DNA of 64,000 nt from Candidatus Thorarchaeota archaeon. Its GTDB lineage: Archaea > Asgardarchaeota > Thorarchaeia > Thorarchaeales > Thorarchaeaceae. Shown here one piece after another: positions 49,899 through 59,826 of the stretch. The stretch spans positions 194,327-258,326 of the forward strand of contig DXJO01000006.1 of the NCBI GenBank assembly GCA_019057475.1, in the 5' to 3' direction. Every line of letters starts with the position of its first letter. The first letter of the stretch is position 1. Below the pieces are notes generated by a model that worked only from the letters and a program-made list of their open reading frames with translations, did not search any database and was not told where the DNA came from. The position numbers were made by a program, and so were the translations under genes.

Positions 49899-51686
49899 TT
49901 AGAGCGCGTCCTCAAGCATCTTGATGAACTCAGCGTACTGATCGATGCCCTTCTGCCAGAACTCCTCAGTTGTGATATCGAACCCAACGTCAGCAGCTAG
50001 GTCGCGGGGGGACCTGCTAGAACCAGCGGAGAGAATCGCCTTCAGCTTGGGTACAAACTCCTTGCCTTGTTCCTTGTACAGACGGTACAGCGCGTACACA
50101 AACAACTGGGCAAACACGTACGGATAATTATAGAAACGAAAGTTGGGCATGTAGTAATGAACTTTCATCGTCCATTCCCACTTCATCTCAGGTAGCCACT
50201 CGACGCTATCGCCGTAGATCTTGTCCCGACCTGCAGTCCACAGAGCAGCGACTGTATTCCCATCTAGGAACTTGCCTTCCTTAATCGCATCATACATGCT
50301 CTGTTCAAAGAAGAATCGAGCTGACACTTGGAACGCCGCCATGCCAGCCCCATCAAGGACCGTAGCAAGAATGGCTTGTTTCTCTTCATTCGATTTAGCC
50401 TTAGCCAAAAGCCTCTCTGTAAGCAGTAGCTCGCCGAATATCGAGCCTACCTCTGCAATGCAGGCGCCAATCTCATAGTTGCTCGGTTTCTGGGCTCGCG
50501 TTCCTAGGTACGCATGGGCAGCATGCCCCAGCTCGTGAGCCTGAGTATAGACATCACCAATTATGCCATTGAAGCTCTGAAGGATGTAGGCACTCTTACC
50601 GTTGTGCCAAGTTGCGCAGAAGGCTCCAGACCTCTTACCGTTACGAACCTCACCGTCGATGTGACGCCGCTCGTACATCTCGTCAATCCAGTCGCCAATC
50701 TCCCCGTCGAACTCGGTATAGGCGCCGACAGTTTCTTTTCGCGCTTCCTTCCAAGTGTATTTGATTTCAGGAGCATTGGGCAGTGGTGCCATTATATCCC
50801 AGTTCCCAAGCTTCTTGAAACCCATGATCTTTGCTTTTATGGTCAGATAATTCTGGTATACTCCAACGTTCTTCTCGATGGTCTTCATAAGACTGTCAAG
50901 GGTCCCTTGATCAAGGTCGTTGGCTATGAGGCTCTGAGATGTCATGGCGGGATGCTTTCTCAACTTACACATCTGTATATGGTCTGCACAGACAGCACGT
51001 ATGGCGCTAGCCCACAGAATCTCGTCCTTGCCAAGGTACTCGTACACGACGTGATTAGCAAGGCGTCTAACATCGCGGTCAGCATGTTCATAGAGTGCTA
51101 CTATCTCGCCATAAGACATTGTCTTGACTTTGCCTTCAATCTCAATGTCAAACTTGCGCGTTGATAGCCAGTCGCCTTGAATCATTTGCCAGGCGCGTAT
51201 GCCATTCTTGTCCTTGATTATCGCAAGCTGCTCTTGCTCTACAGAGAGCATATGGGGAACTTCTCTGAGTATCTTCTCCAAGTAGTGCTTGTACTCAGCT
51301 ACGATGGGGTTTTCGACTATCTTTGGGGTCTCGGACAGGAGTTTTCCCAGCTCAATTTGAAGAACAACAAGGCTCTGCCCAATAAGCATCAATGCTCTGC
51401 GCACCTTGTCATTCAACTTCTTCGCCAAGTCGGTGGTGGAGTTAGCTTGGTACATGAGGTAGCTATACATCGTAGCTCCTTCGAACTTCAACTGCATGTC
51501 ATCGCTCTCTTCCAGCAATCCAAGAACGCCGTTTGCATCCAAGTTCGCGATTTTGCCAGAATACTTCTCTTGGAACTCTTGCACCAAGGCAACAGCTGCG
51601 TCCAGTTCCTTCTCAATCTTGTCAGGATCATCGCTCTTCACGAGCTGTGCTAGATCCCATTGCATCTCCTCGACTGTCATTGTCAA
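49899..51686 (-). CDS. pepF: M3 family oligoendopeptidase F
   Basis: AHELGHAAHAYLG (HExxH) with downstream IAEVGSIFGELLLTE. Confidence 0.93.
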   Translation of the reverse strand: MTMTVEEMQWDLAQLVKSDDPDKIEKELDAAVALVQEFQEKYSGKIANLDANGVLGLLEESDDMQLKFEGATMYSYLMYQANSTTDLAKKLNDKVRRALMLIGQSLVVLQIELGKLLSETPKIVENPIVAEYKHYLEKILREVPHMLSVEQEQLAIIKDKNGIRAWQMIQGDWLSTRKFDIEIEGKVKTMSYGEIVALYEHADRDVRRLANHVVYEYLGKDEILWASAIRAVCADHIQMCKLRKHPAMTSQSLIANDLDQGTLDSLMKTIEKNVGVYQNYLTIKAKIMGFKKLGNWDIMAPLPNAPEIKYTWKEARKETVGAYTEFDGEIGDWIDEMYERRHIDGEVRNGKRSGAFCATWHNGKSAYILQSFNGIIGDVYTQAHELGHAAHAYLGTRAQKPSNYEIGACIAEVGSIFGELLLTERLLAKAKSNEEKQAILATVLDGAGMAAFQVSARFFFEQSMYDAIKEGKFLDGNTVAALWTAGRDKIYGDSVEWLPEMKWEWTMKVHYYMPNFRFYNYPYVFAQLFVYALYRLYKEQGKEFVPKLKAILSAGSSRSPRDLAADVGFDITTEEFWQKGIDQYAEFIKMLEDAL

Positions 51687-51736
51687 TCAGCTATACGCAA
51701 GCCAAGGATGCCGCCTTAAGAGTTCAGCGAAAAGGG

Positions 51737-52408
51737 TTATTCTTCCAGCAGCTTTCTTCTGGAGGACCCCCGTCCGGGGCATTTCGTAGCATATGCGCCG
51801 GCAATGATGCAGAGCGTGGCAGCTGCGATTATCACAAGACCTACGATAAGCTGTGGAGAAGCAAGACCTGCCGCTATAACGAATGGTCCGACGAAATTCT
51901 CAGGGGAAGACACTTGGAAAGGAACCTCAACTGTGCTATTCGAGTAGGTTCCCTCCACCGCTACTGCAAAATAACAATCTGTACCAGTGATGGACCCGTC
52001 AAGAATCATGCTAGCGGATGCTGCGGCATACTCGGCTCCGGACATAGCTGGAGAAAACTCCTCGATCTGGACTGACACCAATGTATACATCGACCCGCCC
52101 GGATCGCCCCTCTGGACGGTAAGTACAATCTCTGTAATCGTTATCGTAGTGATATTCTCTGCTAATGGAGCAACCTGTAGAGAGATGTTTACTTCCTCAG
52201 AAAATGGGCTATACCATGGTGTGTTGGCCGTTATCCAGACAGTCACTTGAACATCATCTTCAGTGAATGAAGCTTCTGCGAAATCAACAGCATGTGCCGG
52301 CATGATCAGAAGGACTAACAAAAGGCATAACGTCAGCACACGTTTCATCGCAGAGTCGCCCAGAGATATACACAGTAATCTCATTCTTAACTTTGACTCC
52401 CAAAGCAA
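51737..52408 (-). CDS. hypothetical secreted/membrane protein
   Basis: N-terminal signal-like segment and one C-terminal TM. Confidence 0.62.
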   Translation of the reverse strand: MLWESKLRMRLLCISLGDSAMKRVLTLCLLLVLLIMPAHAVDFAEASFTEDDVQVTVWITANTPWYSPFSEEVNISLQVAPLAENITTITITEIVLTVQRGDPGGSMYTLVSVQIEEFSPAMSGAEYAAASASMILDGSITGTDCYFAVAVEGTYSNSTVEVPFQVSSPENFVGPFVIAAGLASPQLIVGLVIIAAATLCIIAGAYATKCPGRGSSRRKLLEE

Positions 52409-52655
52409 GGTCCTTGGAGATGGTTATTCGAGCGATTCCTTAATAGGCAAGAGCTAAACAGGTGCTATTCTTGCCGATATGCGAAAACCTCACCCGTCCG
52501 TACACTCCTGCCGGAGTTGCGACATGGTGAGGCTAGATGATGTCACTGGACCTGCTCTTTGACATAGCTAGAAAGGTGTTACAAAGAAGGAAATTATAAA
52601 ACCTATTCATTTCAATGCAAATGAAATTTCGATTCCATCAAGCTAGAAAAGATTA

Positions 52656-55600
52656 GTGCATACTCTGAAATATCAAATAATCCTCCGAGGATTTAATAAC
52701 CATCCCGCCTTGTTCATACCACTTCGCGCTAACGGAGGAGATCCATCGTTGCATAGTAGAGAACACTTCCTACGACATAGAGGGATTTCGACCTTCCTCG
52801 TCTTCTTCGCTCTATTTGGGCTTCTATTGCATTCCATTCCCTCTACAGATTCCGTGCAAGTGGGATACAAATCATGTCCGAGTCTGACTTGGACGCCAAG
52901 GGTTATGGAAGCCAACATCGGGCCATCTACAATGACTGGCTTTCATGCAAACCAACAGGGCATTTCGATTCTTAGCGTTGCAAAACTCGCTCCAACACCA
53001 ACATCCCCGAGAAGGAATCTGGAGCCAGAAACGTGTTCAGAGTTGGCAATTCAACACACCTCCGAGAAGATTGTACACCCCCCAAGAGGGAGGCGTCCAG
53101 ATTTCGCAATACTTGAGCCCATTCCAATGGACCCCGATCCCCATGGAATCATCCATATCAACAATGATACACATTTCGCGTCAATAGCAGATGCTGAGAA
53201 TTGGGAAGGATCTGGTACCTCAGGAAACCCATACATAATCGAAAATTATGATATCGATAGCGATGACACTGGAGATGATTGTATATTGATCCTCAATACA
53301 CGGGTCCACTTCATCATCCGCTATTGTGTGCTAATCGGTGGTGAATATGCTGGACATCGATTCCTCCAATCCGGCATCAAATTCTATAACGTGAGCAATG
53401 GTGATATCGTTGACAACACAGCCTATGACCATGGGGAAAGCGGGATACTATTAACGAACTCGTCCAACTGCCAGGTAACTGACAACACCTGCACTGGCAA
53501 TTGGAATGGTGGAATCTATCTGGGACGTGGTTCACACAGCAACACTGTGGCGGATAATGGCTGCTCAGGGAATGACTGGGCTGGCATCATGTTGAAAGGC
53601 GAAACTGTCAGGAATAACACAATCGTGGGAAACACACTCTCTAACCACCATTGGGAGGCGCGCAATGAAGCTGGCATATTACTACTGGAATGTGAAGCCG
53701 GAGGCAATACAGTTAGCTTCAATACTGCAACGGACAATGACCTTGGTGTTGCCTTGGCTGAGTCTTACGACAACACTGTTGTCAATAATACGTGCAATAA
53801 CAATGACTTCTGTGGCATCTACTTAGGGGGCAGTGAGTATGGGGACGGCTCAAAGTCGAATCTTGTTGGCAACAATACCTGCAACAATAATATCGTGTCA
53901 GGGATACATTTGGAGTACAGATCGCGCTTCAATAGCCTGACCACTAACCTCTGTGATAACAACGAGCACGGCATCCACCTTGACGACTCCAATAACAATA
54001 CCTTAGTTGAGAACGAATGCTCCATGGGTACGTACGGAATCTATGTGTATAGCTCAGATTACAACACATTGATAGGCAATAAACCCACGGAGGTCCTTCA
54101 TGGTATTCGTTTGGACGGTTCCACCTACAGTAACATCCATAGCCACACCATCCATGATCTAGTGTGTGGCATCTCATTGACAGCGTCCACAAACAACATC
54201 ATACATGACAATGTTTTAATCAGCAATACCGAAGTAGGCATCTATCTTGAGTCGGATTCGGAGTCGAATCACCTTGAGGGCAACACCTGCAGATTCAATC
54301 ATTATGGAATCTATCTGGACATATCACACTACTGCACCTTGACTGATAATGTGTGCGTGAACTCAACATCACAGGGACTGCATACGAGGGGGTCTTGGGA
54401 TATCCTTGTTATCCTAAACACGCTTTCGAACAATAGCAACTACGGCCTTGGCATTGATGGTGCTGAAGATGCCAACTTTACTGACAACACTTTCGATGAC
54501 AATGGCGCGGGCGGCATTCACATATCTGGCTGGGTTGACGACTGCCTTGTCGCCAGGAATTCAATCTCTGGAGGCGGCTCAGGCATCTACATCAACAGCG
54601 CAGATGGCAGCCGCTACGTAAACAATACATGCATTGATTGCACTTATGGAATTCGATGCGACACCGGTTGGCACAATTGGATAGAGGAGAATACCCTGGA
54701 CTGTGACGTGGCGTGCATAGACCTGTTTGACGTGGCCAGACTGAATTGGGTGGTTGACAACTGGTGTACCGGAGGCGAATCCGGCATATCCGTACGCAGC
54801 TACTCATATCAGAACACATTGGAAAATAACACCTGCACCGGGAACGAGAAGGGTATATCTCTTGATGACACACACACGAACACAATCGAGAATAACGATT
54901 GTATGGACAATGATATCGGAATCTATGTTCATAATGCTGATTCCAATACATTCGTCGAGAACGATTGCTCTCTAAACGCCATGGGCATCGTTCTGAACGC
55001 GTCTGACAACTGCAATGTCCTCGATAACTACTGCAGTCAGGCTTCTGGTGGCTCACCGTCTGTCGGTCTACTACTATACTCCACAAACCAGACAACGGTA
55101 TTTGGAAACCTGATTGACAGCTGCGACAACGGTATTCATCTAAACATCTCTGATTATGCCCGCATAGAGAACAATACTGTTAGCAATAACGTATACTACG
55201 CTGTGATCATGGATGCCATGACGAACAGATCTGAGGTTCATTGGAATATAATCGACAATAATTCTCTGAACGAAATTGATGACGGTACATTCAACGACAT
55301 AGACTACAATTACTGGTCTGCGTACGAGGGCACTGATTCCAATGGCGATGGCTTTGGTGATACGCCATATCCAATCTCTGGGTCAACCGGCAATGAAGAC
55401 CCACACCCGCTCGTTTATCTACCAACACCGCCAGAATGGAACCCCGAGCCTACAGACCAAATAGTCGAATGCGGCACGCATTTCACATATGATCTGGATG
55501 TCATTGCAACCACTACAATTAGGTGGTGGATTGATGACACCGCACACTTCACAATCGACAACGATGGCGTCATCACTGACAATGAACTCCTGACATATGG

Positions 55601-56111
55601 AGAATACTGGATAGAGGCACGCGCATACAATCTGTACAATGCCTCATGTAGCGCTACATTGAAATTGACCATGGATGACACCACTGCACCGGAAGTCGAT
55701 CATCCTGATGATGTGACCTTCCGTATGAACGAAGAAAGGCGGATCACGTGGACAGTATCCGACTTCAATCCGGACTACTGTTGTATCTATGAAGGAAGAT
55801 GGCAGGAAACGTATATAGGCTGGGCTGATGGAGAAGCCACCGTAGAGTATTGGATTGGATACGTTGAAGTGGGCTGGGTTATCAACGTCACAATTGTGGC
55901 TTTCGATGTTGCAGGGAACACCGCAACCGACACAGTGATGGTGACAATCATTAGCGCAACTGACGACACGCCCACAACCACGACGTCAACTGGACCCACA
56001 GGCGGTGGCTGGGACTTCAGTGATATGACCACAATGATAGCAATTGCAGGCACGGCTAGTATCATTGCAGTGCTTGTTATTGTAGCAGTCATGAAGAAAA
56101 GAGGAAGCTGA
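52656..56111 (+). CDS. NosD-like right-handed beta-helix surface protein with C-terminal TM anchor
   Basis: 1151 aa; repeated NNTCxxNxxGI units; VDHPDDVTF Ig-like module, Thr stalk, TM, MKKRGS. Confidence 0.88.
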   Translation: MHTLKYQIILRGFNNHPALFIPLRANGGDPSLHSREHFLRHRGISTFLVFFALFGLLLHSIPSTDSVQVGYKSCPSLTWTPRVMEANIGPSTMTGFHANQQGISILSVAKLAPTPTSPRRNLEPETCSELAIQHTSEKIVHPPRGRRPDFAILEPIPMDPDPHGIIHINNDTHFASIADAENWEGSGTSGNPYIIENYDIDSDDTGDDCILILNTRVHFIIRYCVLIGGEYAGHRFLQSGIKFYNVSNGDIVDNTAYDHGESGILLTNSSNCQVTDNTCTGNWNGGIYLGRGSHSNTVADNGCSGNDWAGIMLKGETVRNNTIVGNTLSNHHWEARNEAGILLLECEAGGNTVSFNTATDNDLGVALAESYDNTVVNNTCNNNDFCGIYLGGSEYGDGSKSNLVGNNTCNNNIVSGIHLEYRSRFNSLTTNLCDNNEHGIHLDDSNNNTLVENECSMGTYGIYVYSSDYNTLIGNKPTEVLHGIRLDGSTYSNIHSHTIHDLVCGISLTASTNNIIHDNVLISNTEVGIYLESDSESNHLEGNTCRFNHYGIYLDISHYCTLTDNVCVNSTSQGLHTRGSWDILVILNTLSNNSNYGLGIDGAEDANFTDNTFDDNGAGGIHISGWVDDCLVARNSISGGGSGIYINSADGSRYVNNTCIDCTYGIRCDTGWHNWIEENTLDCDVACIDLFDVARLNWVVDNWCTGGESGISVRSYSYQNTLENNTCTGNEKGISLDDTHTNTIENNDCMDNDIGIYVHNADSNTFVENDCSLNAMGIVLNASDNCNVLDNYCSQASGGSPSVGLLLYSTNQTTVFGNLIDSCDNGIHLNISDYARIENNTVSNNVYYAVIMDAMTNRSEVHWNIIDNNSLNEIDDGTFNDIDYNYWSAYEGTDSNGDGFGDTPYPISGSTGNEDPHPLVYLPTPPEWNPEPTDQIVECGTHFTYDLDVIATTTIRWWIDDTAHFTIDNDGVITDNELLTYGEYWIEARAYNLYNASCSATLKLTMDDTTAPEVDHPDDVTFRMNEERRITWTVSDFNPDYCCIYEGRWQETYIGWADGEATVEYWIGYVEVGWVINVTIVAFDVAGNTATDTVMVTIISATDDTPTTTTSTGPTGGGWDFSDMTTMIAIAGTASIIAVLVIVAVMKKRGS

Positions 56112-56249
56112 CACAAGCAGATCAACCGTGGAAGATCACCCATCCGAGTGTTCTTTCCCTTCTCTTTTTATCGTCAAAGACTGGTTCGTTGGCTATGGCT
56201 CAGCTTCGGCCTTAAATCTGGGTTCGTAGAAGAATCTTGAGGAAATGGA

Positions 56250-56576
56250 ATGGCAATTATACCTGAATGGATAACAGAATGGATTCAGAAAGATCGTCTC
56301 GTTGGAAACAAGTTCAGAATAAGCCAGAGCTATCTCCGTCATTCAAAGCGAATCCAACTAGCGAGAAGTGAGAGAGATACTGAAAGCGGATTGGAGAGGT
56401 TCCATTACGTCGTGCATTCACCAAAGTACGGGCGATACAATGTAAGGTATGAAAGGGGCCGATACCAATGCAACTGTCCTTTCTTCAAGCATAGAGGGAT
56501 CTGTAGCCACATCTTTGGCGTTTGTCGGCTCACTGACATTTGGCCAGAACGGGAGTCAATCTTCAACCACGATTGA
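56250..56576 (+). CDS. SWIM zinc-finger protein
   Basis: YQCNCPFFKHRGICSHIFGV (CxCx(n)CxH). Confidence 0.8.
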   Translation: MAIIPEWITEWIQKDRLVGNKFRISQSYLRHSKRIQLARSERDTESGLERFHYVVHSPKYGRYNVRYERGRYQCNCPFFKHRGICSHIFGVCRLTDIWPERESIFNHD

Positions 56577-56646
56577 GCTGCATGAACCATACAGCAATGC
56601 CTTTGTAGCAGTTCTTTGCAGTTCCCTTCACTTGACGGTGCATCAG

Positions 56647-57510
56647 ATGAAACTCCCAATGATTATTGTGCACGGCGGCGCAGGAAAGTGGAAGGACGAG
56701 CGGATACCAGTCGGCCTAGAGCAGGTCGAAAAGGCTGCCACAGCTGGTTTTCAAGTCCTGGATAATGGTGGTTCCGCTCTCGATGCGGCTGAAGCGTGCA
56801 CTGTGTACATGGAGAGTTGTGGTAAGCTCAATGCAGGTCTTGGAGCTCGCGCTAACATCGATGGGGTCAAGGAACTCGACGCCATGATTGTGGACGGCAG
56901 CTCGCTCAACTTCGGATCCGTAGCGGCCATCACTGGAATCCGGAATCCAGTTTCTTTAGCTAGATACATCATGGAAAAGACAGGCTTCTCATTCTTCGCC
57001 GGAGACAACGCCAAACGGCTCTACGAGAAGATGATTGCCGAGGGTTACAGAACCGAAGCAGAACCAGGTGTTGTTGCCCAGTCATCTGATGGTGGGGCGA
57101 AGGACACAGTTGGATGTGTTGTGGTTGATGGCCAAGGTCGAATCGCAGCGACGTCGTCAACTGGCGGAATCTCCAAGAAGATACCTGGTAGAGTGGGCGA
57201 TTCTGCGGTAATGGGCTCAGGTGCGTATGCAAATGATGTCTGCGGCGCAACTGCCACTGGCTGGGGTGAACACATTATGCGTGTGACCCTGTCAAGGATG
57301 ATAGTGCTGTACGTCGAAGAGGGCTTGGACGTTGGTTTGGCTGCCAAGAGGGGGATGGAGATGTTTGAAGCCAAGACTGGAAGCGAAGCTGGTGTAGTTG
57401 TCGCTGATGCAAAAGGGAACTACGGCTTCTCTACGAATGCCAAAGCAATGCCAACTGTCATCATTCAAGGAAGTATTGACAACATGACTTCCTTTACTTG
57501 CCAAGAGTAG
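56647..57510 (+). CDS. isoaspartyl peptidase / L-asparaginase (Ntn hydrolase, T2)
   Basis: MIIVHGGAGKWKD, LNAGLGARANIDG, GAKDTVGCVVVDGQGRIAATSSTGG (Thr nucleophile). Start reset to ATG 56647 within ORF 56449..57510. Confidence 0.92.
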   Translation: MKLPMIIVHGGAGKWKDERIPVGLEQVEKAATAGFQVLDNGGSALDAAEACTVYMESCGKLNAGLGARANIDGVKELDAMIVDGSSLNFGSVAAITGIRNPVSLARYIMEKTGFSFFAGDNAKRLYEKMIAEGYRTEAEPGVVAQSSDGGAKDTVGCVVVDGQGRIAATSSTGGISKKIPGRVGDSAVMGSGAYANDVCGATATGWGEHIMRVTLSRMIVLYVEEGLDVGLAAKRGMEMFEAKTGSEAGVVVADAKGNYGFSTNAKAMPTVIIQGSIDNMTSFTCQE

Positions 57511-57519
57511 CGAATGCCC

Positions 57520-58125
57520 TTACAGCCTCTCAATCTTAACGACCAAAGATGCGCCGCAATGTGGACACCGCACAGTATTAGGACCAATCCAGTCGACTTC
57601 TTCAGGATTCACGTCCGCACCGCATTTGTGACACGTGGGTGGAATCCTTCGCGTTAGGAGCACCTCACGCTCGATTACCTCGCGCTCAATGACCGTTTCC
57701 GAGCCCCATCCCCTTGGAAATTGCGGTGGTTGGATATAGGATTCGTCGAATAAAGGAATGCCTTCCACGTTCTGCGTGCTCTTGAATTTTCGTCTGCTTA
57801 CCAAATACATGATTGGTGCGCCTGCAACTATGTAGACGAGGCCGAGCAAAGTAAGCCAAGTCGCTAGAAAGGGGTTTCCATCAAAGGGGTTTGAAAACCA
57901 GCTGCCTTGAAAGATGATAGCTAGACCAGCGGCCACCATCAAGAAGCCAGCTACGCAGGAGGGGAACAACAACGGATTTGGCTTGGTCTTGAGTATTGAA
58001 ATCGGGAGACCTACAGCTAGAATCGTAACTCCTGCCAGTTGCATGATTATCCCAAACCCACTGAGGACAATATTAGCCATAGATCCGATAACAATAAGAA
58101 AGAAACCAAACATCAAGACAATCAT
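57520..58125 (-). CDS. membrane protein with C-terminal zinc ribbon
   Basis: About four TM segments; CHKCGADVNPEEVDWIGPNTVRCPHCGA. Confidence 0.75.
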   Translation of the reverse strand: MIVLMFGFFLIVIGSMANIVLSGFGIIMQLAGVTILAVGLPISILKTKPNPLLFPSCVAGFLMVAAGLAIIFQGSWFSNPFDGNPFLATWLTLLGLVYIVAGAPIMYLVSRRKFKSTQNVEGIPLFDESYIQPPQFPRGWGSETVIEREVIEREVLLTRRIPPTCHKCGADVNPEEVDWIGPNTVRCPHCGASLVVKIERL

Positions 58126-58253
58126 GGGCTTGGATGGGGAGCTTTGGACAAGCGTTATCTGTTACGACTTCCATCTGGTCGACAGCGGTTCCGCATTTAA
58201 TCTGTTCGCAACTACTGCGGCAATGTGCGATCTATTAATAGTAAAGGGGCTTT

Positions 58254-58712
58254 TCAGTTCACGGAGTTCAGGAGCTTCTCTATCAGCATGTCATAATCGT
58301 TGATAGATCTCAGACCTGGAAGGTTTCCCACTGGTTTTCCATTCTTGAACGCAAAGACCATCGGGACAGATTGAATGCCGAACTGCGTCGATGTCCGTCT
58401 GTTACGGTCTATGTCCATCTTGCCAAAGTAGACCTTACCCTTATGGTCAACTGCCAATTCTCGCAGGATAGGAGTTAGAACCTTGCAGGGCTGACACCAT
58501 TCCGCACTGAAGTCCACAAGTGCAGTCTTGGTCTTCCCAACAACCTGCCAGAAGTTGGCATCGGTAAGCTCATTGACAAGCCCGTTAGCAAGAGGCTCAA
58601 GCACCGCAGGTTGTTGTGCCCGCTCCATCATCAGTTGCATCTTTTTGCGCCTGATCTCTGCAAGCTCGTCGTCGTTAAGCATCTCGGCACTATCTCCATT
58701 GCGCTTGTGCAA
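58254..58712 (-). CDS. thioredoxin-fold protein with N-terminal helical extension
   Basis: ALVDFSAEWCQPCKVLTPILREL, GIQSVPMVFAFKNGKPVG. Confidence 0.92.
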   Translation of the reverse strand: MHKRNGDSAEMLNDDELAEIRRKKMQLMMERAQQPAVLEPLANGLVNELTDANFWQVVGKTKTALVDFSAEWCQPCKVLTPILRELAVDHKGKVYFGKMDIDRNRRTSTQFGIQSVPMVFAFKNGKPVGNLPGLRSINDYDMLIEKLLNSVN

Positions 58713-58813
58713 TTGAAATGCACAACCGTTTTAAGCATTGCGATTCGAAGCTCAGTTCGTTCTCTTTAATAGACAGTATGTTAGCGAGCAAGGAAATGAC
58801 TTGGTGAAACTCT

Positions 58814-59761
58814 GTGGCTGAGAGACCCATCACATCATATGCGCTTCTCGTCTTCGCTATGATTGTATGGGGCGGAAGCTGGGTCTCAGCCAAGATTGCT
58901 GTGTCAATTGCTCCACCCCTCACGATAGGGTTCTTCAGATTCTTCTTTGCAACCATTCTGTTCCTGATTTTTATGCCGACCACAGGACATAGTTTGAAAA
59001 AGATGTTTTCGCGCAACAATCTGAAATGGTACATTCTACTTGGCGTCACAGGCATCTTTGGCTACGGCGTGTTCTTCCTCTTTGGCATGGGTTTCACAAC
59101 CGCCGCTCAAGGAGCTCTCATTGCCGGACTTAATCCTGCCTTTGTTAGCATATTTGCACATATCATCCACAGGGAACGGCTCGCCCAGAAGTGGCGGTAC
59201 AGTGGTTTTCTCTTGGCATTTCTTGGAATCATTTTGGTTATAGGGATCCAGGTGTTACTCGACTTCCGCATCGAGTACCTTGTGGGAAACCTGTTGATTG
59301 TCTGTGCAATGCTGGTTTGGGATCTCTACTCCTCTATTGGAAAAGCAGCGATGAAATCCATTTCGTCCATGGAAGCTACTGCAGGAGGTGTGTTTGTAGG
59401 AACAATCCTATTCGGCATCGGTGCAGTGGCGGAGGGCTTTTGGGCACTTCCTGCCATGTACGACTGGATATTCTGGGCAAATACGCTCTTTCTCGGAATT
59501 TTCGTAACATTCCTGGGGTTCCTATTCTACTTCGATGCAATCAACAAACTAGGAGCCACAAGAACGGGAGTATTCATCAACCTCGTCCCGATTTTCGGCG
59601 TTTTTCTTTCTATGCTGATACTAAACGAGATTATTCATTGGACATTCTTTATTGGCCTTGCTCTGGTGATAATCGGTATTGTCATCATTAACGGTGGAAT
59701 CGCAAGGGTTGATATCCCGCAACAGGCAAGCAAACAAACAATTTCTTCTCCGGAAGAATGA
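58814..59761 (+). CDS. EamA/DMT superfamily transporter
   Basis: About ten TM segments in two EamA-like halves (VWGGSWVSAKIAV; GATRTGVFINLVPIFGVFLSMLILNE). Confidence 0.9.
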   Translation: MAERPITSYALLVFAMIVWGGSWVSAKIAVSIAPPLTIGFFRFFFATILFLIFMPTTGHSLKKMFSRNNLKWYILLGVTGIFGYGVFFLFGMGFTTAAQGALIAGLNPAFVSIFAHIIHRERLAQKWRYSGFLLAFLGIILVIGIQVLLDFRIEYLVGNLLIVCAMLVWDLYSSIGKAAMKSISSMEATAGGVFVGTILFGIGAVAEGFWALPAMYDWIFWANTLFLGIFVTFLGFLFYFDAINKLGATRTGVFINLVPIFGVFLSMLILNEIIHWTFFIGLALVIIGIVIINGGIARVDIPQQASKQTISSPEE

Positions 59762-59826
59762 TAACACTGCTAGGAGCCGAAAACCAAGGGCAATGGCTCA
59801 ACTCTGTTGAATTGTGGTGTTGAAAG

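Noticed and set aside
50514-51164. 216-aa plus-strand ORF opposite pepF (also 51177..51653)
   Set aside because: Antisense to a convincing M3 peptidase; no recognisable motif.
51533-52075. 180-aa plus-strand ORF
   Set aside because: Overlaps pepF and the 223-aa membrane protein on the other strand; Ser/Arg/Cys-rich shadow frame.
54592-55095. 167-aa minus-strand Cys/Arg-rich ORF
   Set aside because: Antisense to NNT-rich beta-helix repeats, which produce Cys/Arg/Leu-rich shadow frames.
59191-59691. 166-aa plus-strand ORF
   Set aside because: Alternate frame of the EamA transporter gene.
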